From the NCBI GenBank assembly GCA_011799875.1, contig CM022297.1, forward strand, positions 364,192,921 through 364,256,920: a DNA stretch of 64,000 nt. Direction: 5' to 3'. Each line of letters starts with the position of its first letter. The first letter of the stretch is position 1. Source of the DNA: Thinopyrum elongatum. Its lineage: Eukaryota; Streptophyta; Magnoliopsida; Poales; Poaceae. The notes under the pieces are model-generated. The model had not been told where the DNA came from and ran no database searches. It was given only the letters and a program-made list of their open reading frames with translations. Both the position numbers and the translations under genes were made by a program. Shown here piece after piece: positions 11,901-23,830 of this stretch.

Positions 11901-12050
11901 CATCATTAAATGTGAAAAGCATTTTTGTTATCAATCTACAACTATAAAAGATGCAAAATTTGAACCAAATTATGATCTCATATATGCAATAAGAAAAATG
12001 GATCACAATATCTCGCGGACTTCAACATGACATATCCTTTTCAAACTCGA

Positions 12051-12536
12051 GTTCAAGCAGTCACCAGCAAGATCCTGATAACAAATATTGTACAAACTCT
12101 CTAACTCTTGATATAGACCCTGGTCAAACAATGGTCATCGAGTAAGACAAGAACGAGCTGCAAATTACAATCTACATCATTCAGAACAGGTTTTTTTTAA
12201 GAACGATAAAAAAAATTAGCGGAGGAGGAAAGGGGAGATGTGTAACTGATCTTCTGTGTGCGATGTTCCCCGTATACGCTCGCGGAACCAACGTTCAAGC
12301 AGTCACCGGCAAGATCCTGATAACTAATCTCGTACAAACTCTCTTACTCTTGATCTAGATCCTGGTCAAACAATGGTCATCGAGTAAGACAAAAATGAGC
12401 TGCAAATTACAATCTACAATGATTAGAACTGGTTTTTTTTAAAGAAGGATCAGAAATTTTAGCGGAGGAGGGAAGGCGAGATGTGCACTGACCTTCCTCG
12501 TGAGATGTCCCCTGTATACGTTCGCGGAACCAATGT
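12051..12536. repeat. Two-copy tandem duplication, 242-bp unit
   Basis: 12051-12292 and 12293-12536 both start GTTCAAGCAGTCACC and end in CGCGGAACCAA. Both contain AACAATGGTCATCGAGTAAG, a poly-T block and a GGAGGAGG block. The copies differ by scattered substitutions. Confidence 0.85.
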
Positions 12537-15500
12537 CATTCCAGATGTGCCCTCGGTGTTCTGATAATCTACATGGCAGATTGTGAAACCATGCATACAG
12601 AACCATACAAGGATCACAATACATGCTCGAGAGGAGCAGAAGAAGGCACGGAAGACTACAAGGAGAACCACCCACCACGGTTCGGAACGACGGCCACATC
12701 GTTGGTCTCTTAGCCGGCAGCCACACATGGCTGCCTGCCAGAGAAGGCGATGCTGCGTGGGGAGGCGCGCAAGTAGAGGAGGAAGGCCGAGCCTAGGATC
12801 AGGGGAGTCCGCGATGGTGTCAGCAACACTGCCACGCCGGAGATGGAGGCGGCTAGGGTTAGTCACAGGTTCTCGTGTGGGGGCAGAACAACAACCCGGT
12901 GATGGATGGGGCAACCAAAAGAGCGTGGTGGAGTGTCGTGGCACTGTCGCGTCACCAATTTAGGGCGGAGAGGCGGGCGGTGTTGGGCGGCGGTAGCAAC
13001 GATGAAATATCAGGATTGGCAGCGAAAGAATCGCGATGGGATTTAGGTTTAGGCGTGCGTGGAGTCGAGGAGAGTGCATGGAGATTTGGTCTCTAGAAAT
13101 TAATTAAAGATTGATCATGATTCATTTTTTCCATATAAAGGTTACCAAATATACCAAAAATTGATCTTATTGGCTGATAAAATTGGTTTAAATAGATCGT
13201 GGGTAAAATCCGGTTTAAATATGTTGGTGGGATAAAAAACGGTGGGGAAGGATTAACCGGAGTGAGGCGAGACTACCAACTGTGTCAATTTACAACATCT
13301 CTGGATTGATTAAATCTCTGCTGAAGAACAACAAGTGGCATGACACAATTATGGTCATCTTCAGAGAAAATATACGCAAGCGCCAATGCAAATTGTACAT
13401 ACCTTTAATTCACCACAACCTTGCTGGCAATGTCGCTGATTTTCAAGTTCTTTGGAGGTCCCACATGGGCTCATGGTCTCAACATGCTCGCCAACGGTTT
13501 GTTGATATAGACTATAAAGCAGTGCGCGTGCTCTGATGCTATCTCGGTGTTCTTCTCGATGCAAATCACACATTTCAAGTGATATATTTCCTTGTACATG
13601 TGTGTAATTAATCAATCTAAGGACTATATCTTGTTGTAGCCTTGCAAGTGGAGATGTGTCAAATCCTAGAAAATCATCAAGTTAGGATTGAGCAAGTCTA
13701 ACTGAGTAGAAGATGCAAAAAATGCATTTACTATGCTTCCTCTTTCAACTAAAAGGAGGAGTTGATTCAATGAAATGTCCACACATGCTAATTTGAAGGC
13801 TTAAGAACTCTCTATTCTACTAAAAATTATAAGAATTACGAAGATAACATATAGGACAAACATGTATATCTAGAAGGGGATTGGAGCCTTTCTTGTGTGA
13901 TGCTAAGATCTAAAACCACTCTCAGCTTAGACATATCCTACTTCTAGTTTTCTGATCCAACGGAGGAAAACATGATCAATTATTTCCAAAAGCTAACCAT
14001 ATAAGCAAGGCTAAAAGGAGCTCATTAGTACTGCAAGGTTGATCTAATCACTATATCAACTACTAATGCAAATTTCGAACAATAAAAGCAACCATTATGT
14101 GGTAGAAACGGACAATACTATTTTAACCCTGAAACATGATTTGCAGACTCGGATTATAGTGTCAAATACAGGTTATAGGATATTGGTTGTAAAATGTTTC
14201 CCACAAAAACATTCAGTTTTCATCTCTAGGCTCTAACATATAAATATGAACTAAAGGACTTAAGCTGCAGGGAGGAGGAAGCATACTTGTCTTTACTCTA
14301 GAAAAAAATACATACCTAGTTGACACTATTGTCGATCAGTTCTCTAGCAACACTACAGTCACAATATTACAATTTAGTTCTATTACTTTAGGTAAGGTTT
14401 TCAATTGAGCAGCTAACTGTAATTTTCGGAACATAATTGTTGGGGCCGCCAAAATTGGTGAGGCTGCAAACAGTGAACTAAAAAAGACAAGGTAATAAAG
14501 ATCTTAACAATATCCTTAATAAAGATCAGAGTTTGTTAGAACCTTAGAAGATGGTTTAGATTCTGAGACTGAAATAGCACTGTTTGTGGGAAACAACTAC
14601 TCTCTCTTCAGCGACACTTATTTTAGGACGGAGGGATTAAACACGCGATAGCAACAAAAGAAATTTATATTTCTGCCCGACGATAATAGCTTTCAGTTTC
14701 AGAAATGTAGAAACCAAGACATACAAAAATCTAGCGTTCAAAAATTTATGTAATCTAAAAAACATGAAGATATTTCACAAGAAAAAACATGAAGGTATAG
14801 ACAACAACTTACAAAATTCCCCAGACCAACACTACATAAATGGGTGACTTGCAGAAATGTGAGCCGTTGAGGCATCAGATAAACTTATTTTGTTAGGGGG
14901 ACAGTACAAATAGCAGTAGCAGGCAGACTTTGCACAACTGGAACCTGCTTGTCGTGGAGGGTGCTCGTGGTACCTGAACCAGCTCCACCCGTTGGAGGAC
15001 TTGTGATCAACCGCGCGTTAGGCCTCTAGGAACAGCGGGTTCTCCTCCGTGAGCGCCAAAGCTGCTTGGTTGGGTCAAAATCATGAATCAGCGAGAATCA
15101 AACCGCACATCAGTCTGAACCCTCGGCTAGCTCGCATTGCTGCTTCATTGCGGAACTTGGCCTAGAGTCCAAGACTCTTCAAACTCGTATTGAGTCTTCT
15201 GGCAGTGATTCCTTGCGCAGCTCCTTCCTCCTCTGGGTCATGTGAGCCCGGGTAGCAGTAGGCATATTTTGCACAAGCAGCGGCTTAACCGGCAAATGCA
15301 CAACAGGAGCAGCACACATATCTGGCAAGACATTCAGCAAGATCTAACACAACATGAGTTTTGTAGTTCAACTCAATGAAAAGGACATGGCTTGAGATTT
15401 ATTACTGCAATGGGATGGCAGACGCAGGACGGGTCCGGCTGGATCTGGTTGGAGCAGGCGTCGGAGACCTTCTAGTGCAGGCACCGACGGTGGCAATCGC

Positions 15501-16129
15501 TGCACGCCCCTCCTCCTTGAGATCTGACCATGGATCAACGAATCTGTGGGAGGAGGAATCCCGGCTCGGCATCGTCGCCGGGAAGGACTGAGAGGACCTC
15601 CTTGAGATGAATACGACACCCTTGGTGCAGGATACACGGACGCGGGCACCAATCGCCGTACACGCGGAAAGATGGATATCGCCACACCCCCTGCCTTGAC
15701 CGATCACTGATGTAGAGGGGGTCAATGACGGGCGGATCTGGAGCGTCGGCGGCAGGGAGGCCGTGGCCGTCGTGGCGCCGATCGAGACCCATGACCGGGC
15801 ATCCTCACAAGGGAGGCGGTGGCGCGTGCAGAAGAATCTGGTGGGCTTGATGTGCGAGGGTGGCGGCGAAGGGATCTGGTGTGGCGTCGCTTGAGGGCAC
15901 CTGGAGGCTTCGCTCACTCGATTGCACATTGTGAGTCGAAGATGATTTTTTTGCGCTGGTTTTCTTTCGTCGGTTTATTTTCGTTCGATTTATTTGCCTG
16001 CGAGGGGAGTACCTGGAGGCATCGCTCACTGGTAACGTGGGTTGGTTCAATTTTTTTTGGCATGCGAGGGGACTACCTAGGAGGTGGGAGGAGGACAAAA
16101 ATAAACCAAACGAAGGTGGGACGGAAAAA

Positions 16130-16173
16130 AACCGTGGAACGGAGACTACCAAGTCGTCCCTTAGGAGTAGAGA
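16130..16173 (-). mobile_element. Helitron-like 5' terminus
   Basis: On the minus strand the sequence begins TCTCTACTCCTAAGGGACGA, in the style of grass Helitron 5' ends (TC start, next to T on the plus strand). The body would run leftward. The corresponding 3' end is not assigned. Sequence just outside (16174-16255) is the 82-bp repeat seen at 6796-6877. Confidence 0.4.
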
Positions 16174-16255
16174 TTTACAACGTGGCAGTGGAGTGTTTCA
16201 CTCTTTCAGACTACAACCTATAGCTACAATTAGTGGCAGTGACAAACAATTACAA
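16174..16255. repeat. 82-bp dispersed repeat, copy 2
   Basis: Same orientation and nearly the same sequence as 6796-6877. Similarity stops after CAATTACAA, where the first copy runs into a Helitron-like 3' end and this one continues into GTTACAAGAAC. Confidence 0.75.
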
Positions 16256-17355
16256 GTTACAAGAACTTCTATTGGTGGCAATGTGGCATGGCAGTGGCAG
16301 TTTGTAAAAAAAACTACAGATTTGTTGAAAAAACAGAGGAACACTACCTTGGTGGTTCCATGATTGGTGTGGACGGACGGCGGACTGATGCAGCGACGCC
16401 TGACGGCGATGAACGCCGGAGGTAAAGGGCGCCCGGAGCAGTGGAGGTGCAAGGGGGAGGCCCGCCGCCCACTGCCGCAACCCCGCACGAACCATGGAGG
16501 CCGAAGGCGGAGGGGAAGGTCAGAGCCCAGAGGGTAGGGGAGGGCCAGGGGACAGGGAGAGGGGCAGGGGGCTAGATAGCCGGATCTGGATGGCTGGAAT
16601 TGCTTGCCATCACCGGTGCCGTTAGCTAGGTTTGGGGATTCAATCGAGGGAGGGAGAGCGTGAGATGGAGACCTGCTAATCTGTTGCGTGGCTGCCGTGG
16701 ACGTCTGTTGTGTCTTGTGTGGCTGTCGTGCCTCAGGATGGGCTGCTCTAGTGGGCTCCATCATGTATACATGTATAGTCAATTTTTTTGGGGCCAAATT
16801 CTTTGGTATTCCATGGAATGCCCAGGAATACCCCCAGCGCCGCCACTGGCCCCCGCCTTGACCAGTTTCACCAGCCGGAATCATCGATCAGCTTGTGCAG
16901 ATTGAGGTTACAGCTCACCGTCTGCTTGAGATCCGTCATGCGGACGCGGACGACCTTGCACACCGCAGTCCACCACAGCATACGCTCGTGCGGCGTGCCG
17001 GCAAGGAAGGCTTACATCGGTTGGTGCTCCGGAGCGGCGCGGCCATCCGCCTCCTATGCCGCTCAGTCTTCCCGAGTGCGAGGGATCGTGGGCCGGGTGA
17101 AGCCAAAGACAGTGAACTTGACATGACTTAGGTGTTTCTAGTGCCAGGGGTAAACTTGTCATTTTACGTGTCATTTAACACCATTAAGTAAAAAAAAGGA
17201 CGGGAGTGTTATATTGGAAACAAAATTTTAAGTTGGTGTTAGATAGGGAAAAAATATTTTTCCAGTGTCAAATAGGGAAACCAAATTTAAAACAATGTTA
17301 AATAAGGAATTCTTTCATGTAAGATTGCGACGTAATCCATCAAAGCATTACCTTA

Positions 17356-20300
17356 GGGCATCTCAAGGCGGACCTGCAAACCGTCCGGACTGTGGAAGCC
17401 ATCCAACGCGGATCTGTATCGGTCTGCGGCGCAGTCTGAACGTGATTTCTCCCGCAAACCGGAGACAAAAGTGGGAGATGTTTGCCGGAGTCCGGACCGA
17501 CCCCACGCCCTCTTCTGACCGCCCTGGCCCACCAAAAATCCCTCCACCCTCCCGCGCGTGCATCTCGCCCGGCGCCAGCTGCCCGCATTCGTGCCGCTGT
17601 AGAGCGCGCCGCTCCGCATTGAAGACGGCTCAAGGCGGACGCGACCTCTCTCTGCCTCCGCCATTGAAGCGGCTCGCCGGTCGAGGACGCCGCCCGCTGC
17701 ACGCCCGGCTGAACACGCCTCCTCCCCGCATTCATACGCCTCTATTAAACCCGGTGGAAGCCGAGAAACCTACTCCGGCCACACGTCCAGTCATGAGCGG
17801 GCCGACTTTAAACGCAATGCCGTCCGTCCTCTATTTAAATGAGGCCAGATGCCGGGCAAGAATCGCACCCCTCCGCCGCTCCCCCATCTCCTCCTTCATC
17901 ATTTTCTTCACTCTTCCGATGGCTTCCGAAGAGCAGTTCCCCGGCATACAAGCCGGCTGGGTGGCCCGCCGACCCCGCTGGATACGAGGGAGGCAGCTCG
18001 CTGCTCCAGCTCCCCCGCCTGACCCGACGGAGCAAGTTGCCGCCCCAAGCCGCCGCGCGGTTCAGCAACTCGCCGCTCCAAGCCAACTTGATGAGGAGTG
18101 GTGAGTTGCTCCATATCGGCACGATGAAACAGGCATCGCCGCATCCAGTGCCTACGACCATGCCTCCGCCGTCGACGTGTGCGTAGCCGTGTCATGCAGT
18201 AGAGAAAGAAGCCGGTTGCGCGCATGTGGACGAGGTGGCGGCCAGCACGTCCGCGCCCGCCGCCATCATCGAGGAGAAGTAGAACATGCGAGGCCACCGC
18301 CGCTTGGGTCCTAGGAAGGGCACCGCCGGATACCCGACCGGTTCTCCTTTATCTCAGACCATCCTGGACACCCATCTGAGCTCCACGGAAGCACCCTTCC
18401 CCTCCGGCTGAAGCACCCTATTTGCCTCTTCAATGAGCGGTGTAGCCGGACATAGGGAAGATACGGGGGGTAAGAACATGCCTCCGGGGCTCCCGGCAGT
18501 CCAGTTATTCCAGGCTGCCAAACATGGGGAAGACAAGCCGCTGTCGGCCATAGACTAGTGTAGTGTATCCGTGTCATGGGAGTGGAGCTCCTCGCGACCG
18601 TACGTGTGTTGGGGAACGTAGCAGAATTTTAAAATTTTCTACGCATCACCAAGATCAATCTATGGAGTCATCTAGCAACGAGTGAGAGGGGAGTGTATCT
18701 ACATACCCTTGTAGATCGCGAGCGGAAGCGTTCAAGAGAACGGGGTTGATGGAGTCGTACTCGTCGTGATCCAAATCACCGATGACCGAGCGCCGAACGG
18801 ACGGCACCTCCGCGTTCAACACACGTACGGAGCAGAGACGTCTCCTCCTTCTTGATCCAGCAAGGGGGGAGGAGAGGTTGATGGAGATCCAGCAGCACGA
18901 CGGTGTGGTGGTGGAAGCAGCGGGATTTCAGCAGGGCTTCGCCAAGCGCTACTGGAGGAGGAAGAGGTGTCACGGGAGGGAGAGGGAGGCGCCAGGGGCT
19001 GAGCTGTTTCTCCCATGCACCTCCCCACTATATATAGGGGTGGAGGGGGCTGGTTTCTTTCCCTCCAAGTCCATTGGGGCGTTGGCAAAGGTGGAAGGAA
19101 AGAAATCCCATCCTTTCCCTTCGCCACCGATTGTTATCCCCCTTTTTTAGGGATCTTGATCTTATCCCTTCGGGATATGATCTTATTCCTTCTAAGGGGG
19201 AATCTTGGTGCGCCTTGACTAGGGGTGTGGGGCCTTGCCCCCACTACCCACGTTCATGTGGGTCCCCCCATGCAGGTGGGCCCCACTCCGGAACCTTCTA
19301 GAACCTTCTCGGTACAATACCGAAAAATCCCGAACATTTTCCGGTGGCCAAAATAGGACTTCCCATATATAAATCTTTACCTCCGGACCATTCCGGAACT
19401 CCTCGTGACGTCCAGGATCTCATCCGAGACTCCGAACAACCTTCGGGTTACCGCATACTAATATCTCTATAACCCTAGCGTCACCGAACCTTAAGTGTGT
19501 AGACCCTACGGGTTCGGGAGACACGCAGACATGACCGAGACGACTCTCCGGTCAATAACCAACAGCGGGATCTGGATACCCATGTTGGCTCCCACATGCT
19601 CCTCGATGATCTCATCGGATGAACCACGATGTCGAGGATTCAATCAATCCCGTACGCAATTCCCTTTGTCTATCGGTACTATACTTGCCCGAGATTCGAT
19701 CGTCGGTATCTCGATACCTTGTTCAATCTCGTTACCGGCAAGTCTCTTTACTCGTTTCCGTAACACATCATCCCGTGAACAACTCCTTGATCACATTGAG
19801 CTCATTATGATGATGTCCTACCGAGTGGGCCCAGAGGTACCTCTCCGTTACATGGAGTGACAAATCCCAGTCTCGATTCGTGCCAACCCAACAGATACTT
19901 TCGGAGATACCCGTAGTGCACCTTTATAGCCACCCAGTTACGTTGTGACGTTTGGTGCACCCAAAGCACTCCTACGGTATCCGGGAGTTGCACAATCTCA
20001 TGGTCTAAGGAAAAGTTACTTGACATTGGAAAAGCTTTAGCAAACGAACTACACGATCTAGTGCTAGGCTTAGGATTGGGTCTTGTCCATCACATCATTC
20101 TCCTAATGATGTGATCCCGTTATCAATGACATCCAATGTCCATGGTCAGGAAACCGTAACCATCTATTGGTCAACGAGCTAGTCAACTAGAGGCTTACTA
20201 GGGACATGTTATGGTCTATGTATTCACACATGTATTACGATTTCCGGATAACACAATTATAGCATGAATAACAGACAATTATCATGAACAAGGAAATATA

Positions 20301-20598
20301 ATAATAACCATTTTATTATTGCCTCTAGGGCATATTTCCAACAACGTGCACATAGTTTTAGCTTTTCAATTGAAAATATGTCCAAAATATAACCGTTCTC
20401 GCCCGGTTTGTATGAAATCCGTCATGTTTGTACGAAATCCAGCCGCGTTTGCATGAATTTCATGCGGTTTGTTGAAAAGGAGTTTGAAATGTATGCGGCT
20501 AGCGTTGGATGTCGATCTCCTGCATCCATGTCCGTGGACTAGTCCCTGTCTGCGGACGGATGCGGAAGGATTATTGCGGGTTGCCGTTGGAGATGCCC
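17356..20598. mobile_element. Harbinger-like element (about 1.5 kb) split by a solo LTR
   Basis: TTA duplications at 17353-17355 and 20599-20601 flank matching ends: GGGCATCTC-AA-GGC at the left and, as reverse complement of the right end, GGGCATCTCCAACGGC. A 3-bp TTA target and this end type fit PIF/Harbinger. Removing the nested solo LTR and one 5-bp duplication leaves about 1.5 kb. The interior is GC-rich. Long ORFs through it (for example 17265-18104) start outside the element and contain no transposase motif, so I call it non-autonomous. Confidence 0.7.
18607..20343 (-). mobile_element. Solo LTR, BARE-1/Angela/WIS-type Copia
   Basis: Read on the minus strand it begins TGTTGGAAATATGCCCTAGA and ends CTACGTTCCCCAACA, the ends I know for the BARE-1/Angela/WIS group. 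It contains the familiar blocks for TGATAACGGGATCACATCAT and for the ACCATGAGATTGTGCAACTC leader. Flanking ACGTG duplications are at 18602-18606 and 20344-20348. The length of 1737 bp fits a full LTR of this group. There is no internal domain, so it arose by unequal recombination between the two LTRs of one element. Confidence 0.93.
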
Positions 20599-21132
20599 TT
20601 AGAGCATCTACAGCCGGACTTGGCAATTCCAACCCCTCAAACGCCCACAGACGTGCCCGGGCGCGTCCGTAGACAGTGACCGGTCACGCCTCAAAAAATG
20701 CATTCCACATCCGGATACCTCAAATTAGAAATCTCAAATCCATATTATTACATGCAAAGTGAAACCTAATCTAAGCGGAGCTCGTCCGCTTCCGCCCTGG
20801 CCATGTCCGGCGGCCGGCTGCGCTCCTTAGAGTGTTGGTCCAGTCACCGTTGTGACGCCTCCGATTCGACCGTGCACTAATCATACACGCAAATGTGCAC
20901 GATCAAGATCAGAGACTCACGGGAAGATATCACAACACAACTCTAAACACAAATTAAAGTCATACAAGCTTTATATTACAAGCCAGGGGCCTCGAGTGCT
21001 CGAATATAAACAAGTCAGCGGAAACAATAATATCTAAGTACAGACATAAGAAAACAAGTATGCCTTAAGAAGGCTAGCACAAACATCAACATGGATCGAA
21101 AAGGCAAGGCCTCCTACCTGGGAGCCTCCTAA

Positions 21133-21237
21133 CTACTCCTGGTCGTTGGCGGCCTCCACGTAGTAGTAGGCACCCTCGGGGTAGTAGTAGTCATCGGTGG
21201 TGGCATCTGACTCCTGGGATCTGTCATCTGATCGCAT
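21133..21237 (-). CDS. Short ORF (34 aa) conserved inside the long LTR, unknown function
   Basis: Counterpart of 1327-1437. ATG to TAG, 34 codons, beginning MRSDDRSQESDA, with YYYPEGAYYYVE in the middle and ending NDQE. It shares with the other copy the DD at residues 4-5, ESDA at 9-12, DD at 15-16, two tyrosine clusters and the terminal DQE. The two-codon length difference keeps the frame. CAG precedes the ESDA region in a pyrimidine-richer context, so a terminal-exon reading remains possible here too. Confidence 0.4.
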   Translation of the reverse strand: MRSDDRSQESDATTDDYYYPEGAYYYVEAANDQE

Positions 21238-21899
21238 CAATTGGGTACAGGAGAAAAAGGGGTAGCAAAGCAACCGTGAGACTCATCCGAAGTGCAAGAC
21301 TTGCATCAGATCTATGCTAAGTATGCATCCGTATCAAAGGAAGGGGGCTGTATCTTTGGACTAGACTGCAGAAATGCCAGAATAGAGAGAAAGGCCTAGC
21401 CTATCGAAGACTAGCATCTTGCAGCAACAGAAGAGAGTAGAGTATCATAGCATAAGTAATAAGTATGTTGTAGCATCCACGCCCAGAGATCCTTTCTCGA
21501 CTCCCTGCGAGAAAGCAATCCCGGAGCCATCATATCCATTTCACATCTCCAGTATCTAGTTCTAGTTGTATGGATCGGGATAAAACTCCGAGCGTCCGTT
21601 ACCGTAGACACAGCTATTCGAATAGATATACTTCCCTGCAGGGGTGCACCAACTTATCCAACACGCTCGATCAACTCCGGCCGGTGACACTTTAGCGGGT
21701 CATGCCCGACCTCGGCTGATCAACACACCATAGTCCTACCTAGGCTCAACAGAGAGGTCACATGCCGGTCTACATCCTAAATGCGAAGGGGTCATGGGCC
21801 AATCATCCTTTGCAATCCTGCGTGTTGCGAGGATGGCCGGGATTAGCCCTGGCTACCTCTTTATACAAAGCAGGTGCTTACGCGGACCATCCGGGCGCG

Positions 21900-23603
21900 T
21901 GATACGTCTCCAACGTATCTATAATTTATGAAGTATTCATGCCATTTTTACAACAATTTTATATGGTTTTGGTATGATTTGGATGGAACTAACCCAGACT
22001 GACGATGTTTTCAGTAGAACTACCATGGTGTTGTTTTTTGTGCAGAAATAAAAGTTCTCCAAATGCAATGAAACTTTTTGATGTTTTTTTTGGAACAAAA
22101 GAGGCACTAGAAGCTTCATGGGAGGGCCAGAAGAGCCACGAGGAGGGCACAACTCACCAGGGCGCGCCAGAGGGGCCTGGCTTGCCCCGGTGGGTTGTGC
22201 TCACCTCGAGGCCCATCTTCGCGTGATTCCTATGCTGAAAATCCTATAAATAGAAAAACCATCAGAAATAACCCTAGATCAGAAGTTCCGCCACCACAAG
22301 CCTCTGTAGCCACGAAAAACCAATCTAGACCCCGTTCCAGCACCCTGCCGGAGGGGGAAATCATCACCGGTGGCCATCTTCATCATCCCGGCGGCCACCA
22401 TGATGAGGAGGGAGTAGTCCACCCTCGGGGCTGAGGGTTTGTACCAATAGCTATGTGTTTAATCTCTCTCTCTTTCTCTCTCTCTCTCTCTCGTGTTCTT
22501 GAGATGTCATGATCTTGATGTATCGCGGGCTTTGTTAATATAGTTGGATCATATGGTGTTTCTCCCTCTCTATCTTGTTGTCAATTGAATTTTCCCTTTG
22601 AGATTTCGTTCTTATCAGATTGAATACTTTTATGGATTTGAGAACACTTTATGTATGTCTTGCTATGAATACCCGTGGTGACAATGGGGTATCATATTGA
22701 TTCACTTGATATATGTTTTGGCACTCAACTCACGGATTCCCGAGGTGACATTGGGGTAATCTATACATAGGTTTTTTTTGACTGGTTCTATGCATAGGGG
22801 TTGATGCACGTTCTTGTCTTTGTTTCTCCGGTAGAAATCTTGGGGCACTCTTTGAGGTTCTTTGTGTTGGATTGAGTATTATGAATTTGAAATTGTTTGA
22901 TGCATATCGCATAATCAACTCACGGATACTCGCGGTGACATTGTAGTATCTAGGTGACATTAGAGTTGGTTGATGTGTATCATATGGTGTTATTTTAGTA
23001 CGAACTCTTGGTTAGATCGATCGGAAATAATAGCTTGGTGTTATTTTAGTACGAACTCTAGGATAGATTGATCGGAAAGAATAGCTTTGAGGTGGTTTCG
23101 TACTATACAAACAATTTCTTCTTATGATCTCCGCTAGATAGGAACTTGGAGTGATTCTTCATCGCACGTTGAGGGAAGGTTATATGATCCAGTTATATTA
23201 GCATTGTTGAGAGATTGCACTAGCGAAAGTACGGACCCTAGGCCTCATTTTCAAGCATTGCAATACCGTTTGTGCTCCATTTTATCAATTGCTACCTTGC
23301 TGTTTTTATTGTTCCTATTACAAAAATCAATATCTACTATCATTACTACGCTTGTATCACCATCTCTTCGCCAAACTAGTGCACCTATACAAATTACCAT
23401 TGTATATGGTGTGTTGGGGACACAAGAGACTTTTTATTATTTGGTTGCAGGGTTGTTTGAGAGAGACCATCTTCATCCTACACCTCCCACGGATTGATAA
23501 ATCTTAGGTCATCCACTTGAGGAAAATTTGCTACTGTCCTGGAAAACTCTGCGCTTGGAGACCCAACACGAGTCTACAAGAACAAGTTGTGTAGTAGACA
23601 TCA
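21900..23603 (+). repeat. 5' LTR of element B
   Basis: 1704 bp. It contains the inverted repeat GCACAACTCACC (22147-22158) / GGTGGGTTGTGC (22189-22200), a TATA box CTATAAATA at 22244-22252 and a CT tract at about 22463-22493. Confidence 0.9.
22147..22252 (+). promoter_or_regulatory. LTR promoter: 12-bp inverted repeat upstream of a TATA box
   Basis: GCACAACTCACC and GGTGGGTTGTGC form 12-bp arms (one mismatch in this copy) about 45 bp upstream of CTATAAATA. The same arms precede the TATA box in the LTRs of elements E and I. Confidence 0.5.
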
Positions 23604-23613
23604 AGCTCTTTTC

Positions 23614-23631
23614 TGGCATCATTGCTGGGGA
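23614..23631 (+). promoter_or_regulatory. Primer binding site, tRNA-Asp type, decayed
   Basis: TGGCATCATTGCTGGGGA, ten bases after the LTR. The expected complement of a plant tRNA-Asp 3' end is TGGCGCCGTTGCCGGGGA. All four differences are C-to-T or G-to-A changes at CpG sites, as methylcytosine deamination would give. Confidence 0.7.
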
Positions 23632-23830
23632 GGTGAGTGCATGAAGGTATATCTTTAGATCTTGCAATTGAATCTTTTAGTTTCTTGTTTTATCACTAGT
23701 TTGGTGCATAAAAGAAAACTACAAAAAAATGGAATTAAGGTTTTCTCATATTATTCGTCTTTATAATGTCTTTCTTGAAAATGATGGCAAGGAAAATTGT
23801 GCTCAATTAATAGAAGAATAATTCAACAAA

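Larger units (their letters stand above)
8978..17352. other. Non-coding mosaic with GC-rich gene-fragment-like islands
   Basis: No confident gene. AT-rich sequence with two GC-rich islands (about 12600-13090 and 15370-17130), plus a minus-strand gene-fragment-like patch (about 14985-15345) whose short open stretches are interrupted and unrecognised. The islands resemble first exons and leaders as captured by Helitrons or Mutator-like elements. Degenerate Helitron-like hairpins occur near 9327 (GCGCGTTGCGACGGG) and 9634 (GCCCATGTGTTGCC). A Stowaway-end remnant (CGACACTTATTTTAGGACG) lies near 14619. ORFs of 161 aa (12459-12944, minus) and 228 aa (16198-16884, minus) are low-complexity products of GC-rich DNA and are not called. 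Confidence 0.4.

Noticed and set aside
16198..16884. 228-codon minus-strand ORF
   Set aside because: Overlaps the 82-bp dispersed repeat and GC-rich DNA open in several frames; no recognisable motif or conserved block.
17265..18104. 279-codon plus-strand ORF
   Set aside because: It begins outside the Harbinger-like element and runs through its GC-rich interior, where overlapping frames are also open. The product is low-complexity Pro/Arg/Ala with no domain.
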